Shown here: positions 6,414-8,128 of the stretch, piece by piece
How the letters are laid out: each line of letters starts with the position of its first letter
Position numbering within the stretch: the stretch's first letter is position 1
NCBI GenBank assembly: GCA_030641505.1
Contig: DAOWHI010000214.1
Span: forward strand, 1-8,128
DNA length: 8,128 bases
Origin: Gemmatimonadota bacterium
GTDB taxonomy: Bacteria > Gemmatimonadota > Gemmatimonadetes > JACCXV01 > JAHWKZ01
Reading direction: 5' to 3'
Program-made: the position numbers and the translations under genes
The notes under the pieces: model-generated
Told to the model about the DNA's origin: nothing
What the model saw: the letters and a program-made list of their open reading frames with translations, nothing else
Databases searched by the model: none

Positions 6414-7648
6414 CATGTCTCTCGTTGCACGGGACGCTCGAGCTCCGGGTTATGCTCGTCGGCCTGTTCAGCGGCGCAATGCTGTTGTTGCCGAGCGCGA
6501 CGCCAGCCCAGGAAGACGCAGAACTCGAGACACAGCGACAGCGGCTCGAGGAGATCCAACAGGAGATCAAGAACAAGCGCGCCGAAGCGGCGCGACTCGG
6601 CGAACGTGAGCAGAGCGTGATTCAAGAACTGCGACAGGTCGAACGGGAGCTGGATGTCACCGAGCAGCTGGTCTCGACCCTCGGCGAGGAGATTAATAGT
6701 CGCAGCCAGCAGATCGAAGAGGTGTCAAAGTCGCTGGCTCGGGCCCACGATGAGCTAGCGCTAAAGCGGCAAGTGTTGGCTCGCCGACTGCGCGCGATCT
6801 ACAAGTTGGGTCGCTTTGGCGTGATCGAAATCTTGTTCCGATCCGACTCGTTCGCGGATGCGCTGAGTCGATACAAGTACTTGCGGCTGATTGCGGAGCA
6901 GGACGGACGACTGGTGGACCGGATCTCGCGCTTGGAAACGCGGATAAAGGAGAACCTGGTCGCGCTCGGACGGGCACGGGAAGAGCTCGACCACGCACGA
7001 GCGGCACGTATGCGCCATGCGGAAGAGCTTTCAGCGACCGAGGGAGACCGGCAGCGCATGTTGACCGCGGTCAAAGGGCGTCGGTCGGAGCAGCTCCGCG
7101 CCGCCCGGGCGCTGGAAGACGAGACGCGTCGGATTCAACAGCTCCTGGTGGTGCTCGAGCGCCGCCGGACCGAGCGTGAAGCCGAGGCCCGTCGACTAGC
7201 AACGGCCGCGGGCAGGCGAGCGCCGGATCCGGCAGCGTCGACGCTCACCGCCGACGTGGGCGCGCTGGCCTGGCCGGTGGAGGGCGAGATCATCGCGCGC
7301 TTCGGTCGAGCCGTGCATCCGGTCTACAAGACCCAGGTCGTCAACAACGGCATCGACATTCGTGCGCCGCGGGGTACGCCGGTCAGAACGGTCGGCGTCG
7401 GCGAGGTCGCCTACGTTGATTGGAACGGTGGTTATGGTCTCATGGTGATCGTCGATCATGACGGCGGATACTATTCGCTGTACGCGCACCTTGATCGTGC
7501 AGATGTGACGGTCGGTCAGCAGGTCGGCCAACAGCAAGTGATTGGGACGGTGGGCGAAACGGGGAGTCTGGTGGGGGCTCAACTTCATTTCGAGATTCGT
7601 GAGGGTGGAAGGGCGATCGACCCAGTCGCCTGGCTGCAAAAGCGGTGA
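6410..7648 (+). CDS. envC: EnvC-like murein hydrolase activator (coiled coil plus degenerate LytM/M23 domain)
   Basis: EnvC-type proteins are recruited by FtsX in the periplasm and activate N-acetylmuramyl-L-alanine amidases that split septal peptidoglycan. The product (412 residues; E. coli EnvC is about 419) has a signal peptide ending near Ala33 (TPA-QED), long charged coiled-coil stretches (about 35-120 and 165-265) separated by a YKLGRFGVIEILF hinge (131-143), and a C-terminal LytM/M23 domain (about 286-409). Of the M23 active-site residues, Asp316 (NNGIDI), His360 (YAHL) and His393 (QLHFE) remain. The first zinc-ligand His is Asn312, and the first His of the usual HLH is Gln391. Two changed residues predict loss of peptidase activity, as in known EnvC activators. 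GTG 6410 overlaps the ftsX stop and supplies Arg13 before the hydrophobic run. ATG 6452 would give a signal peptide without a basic residue, so it is less likely. The place next to ftsEX strongly supports the role; the partner amidase is not in the window. Confidence 0.92.
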   Translation: MTCLSLHGTLELRVMLVGLFSGAMLLLPSATPAQEDAELETQRQRLEEIQQEIKNKRAEAARLGEREQSVIQELRQVERELDVTEQLVSTLGEEINSRSQQIEEVSKSLARAHDELALKRQVLARRLRAIYKLGRFGVIEILFRSDSFADALSRYKYLRLIAEQDGRLVDRISRLETRIKENLVALGRAREELDHARAARMRHAEELSATEGDRQRMLTAVKGRRSEQLRAARALEDETRRIQQLLVVLERRRTEREAEARRLATAAGRRAPDPAASTLTADVGALAWPVEGEIIARFGRAVHPVYKTQVVNNGIDIRAPRGTPVRTVGVGEVAYVDWNGGYGLMVIVDHDGGYYSLYAHLDRADVTVGQQVGQQQVIGTVGETGSLVGAQLHFEIREGGRAIDPVAWLQKR

Positions 7649-8128
7649 CTACCAACGCGCGCATCCGAGTGCTCGGGCACACCGCGCTCAAGACGGCGCT
7701 CAACGGCGCCATCGGTCGCGAGCGACTTGGGGCCGCGTTGCTGTTGTACGGTCCCGGCGGGGTCGGAAAACAAACCCTGGCCCGATGGCTGGCTCAGCGC
7801 TTGTTGTGCACTGACGGTGGCTCCAAGTCCGCCGGTGAGCCGTGCGGTTCCTGCGCCACGTGCCGTCGATTAGCGGGCAACAATCACCCTGATTTTCACT
7901 GGTATTTCCCGCGCCCGGCGGAGACCTACTACAAGGCCAACGCGCGGGCCGAGGATCTCGCCCGCCGTGCCGGTGAGCCGATCACTCCAACGACCTACGA
8001 CCACCCGGCGTCGTTTCGGATGGAGGACTTTCACTTCATCGCGCAGCAGGCCGGGCGGCCGCCGTTTGAGGCGTCCGAGCAACTGTTCCTACTGGGCGAT
8101 GTCGATCAGCACCCACCGGGCGACGAGC
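7645..8128 (+). CDS. holB: DNA polymerase III subunit delta' (HolB), N-terminal part, cut by window edge
   Basis: Delta' is the structural subunit of the clamp loader that places the sliding clamp on DNA. It starts at GTG 7645, overlapping the envC stop (GTGA), and 161 codons remain open to the right edge. The opening (RVLGHTALKTALNGAI, then LGAALLLYGPGGVGKQ) is typical of delta' and DnaX AAA+ domains. The P-loop is GPGGVGKQ (36-43), with Gln where ATP-binding relatives have Thr or Ser, fitting delta', which usually does not hydrolyse ATP. A zinc module follows: Cys55, then C-x2-C-x2-C at 67, 70 and 73, then NNHPDFHW (79-86). Residues after about 90 are variable, and FLLGDVDQ near the edge fits the Walker B-region strand without the usual DEx acidic pair. 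DnaX (tau/gamma) is the alternative, but the altered P-loop and the HPDFHW segment favour HolB. Confidence 0.88.
   Translation, partial: MTTNARIRVLGHTALKTALNGAIGRERLGAALLLYGPGGVGKQTLARWLAQRLLCTDGGSKSAGEPCGSCATCRRLAGNNHPDFHWYFPRPAETYYKANARAEDLARRAGEPITPTTYDHPASFRMEDFHFIAQQAGRPPFEASEQLFLLGDVDQHPPGDE

Overview
The window looks like a conserved housekeeping block from a Gram-negative bacterium with a fairly GC-rich genome. It carries an outer-membrane chaperone (SurA type), a periplasmic lipoprotein isomerase, and an FtsEX-EnvC cell-wall-splitting module. From my memory of family members, the sequence style of the HolB, FtsX and isomerase genes resembles Gemmatimonadota or a related deep lineage. 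That placement is an impression, not a search result.

All seven genes lie on the + strand and are tightly packed. From left to right they are: the C-terminal half of mfd (cut by the left edge), a PpiC-type peptidylprolyl isomerase lipoprotein, a SurA-like double-parvulin chaperone, ftsE, ftsX, an envC-like murein hydrolase activator, and the first 161 codons of holB (DNA polymerase III delta', cut by the right edge). The largest gap between genes is 51 bases, after mfd. ftsX/envC and envC/holB overlap by a GTGA. I see no RNA genes, mobile elements, CRISPR arrays, convincing terminators or long repeats.

The genes fall into three functional groups. The outer two (mfd and holB) are DNA repair and replication. 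The two parvulin-type proteins guide folding of exported and outer-membrane proteins. FtsE, FtsX and EnvC form the ATP-driven transmembrane system that, in well-studied bacteria, switches on cell-wall amidases at the division septum. The EnvC LytM domain here has lost one zinc ligand and one catalytic histidine, so it is predicted to be an activator and not a hydrolase.

The oddest signal is an in-frame TAG at 48-50 inside mfd. It sits in the RNA-polymerase-interacting domain, with recognisable Mfd sequence in the same frame on both sides. Either mfd is broken here, or there is a base error, or the codon is read through. I found no evidence for a wholly new system; the rest is a well-conserved operon with notable domain degeneracies.
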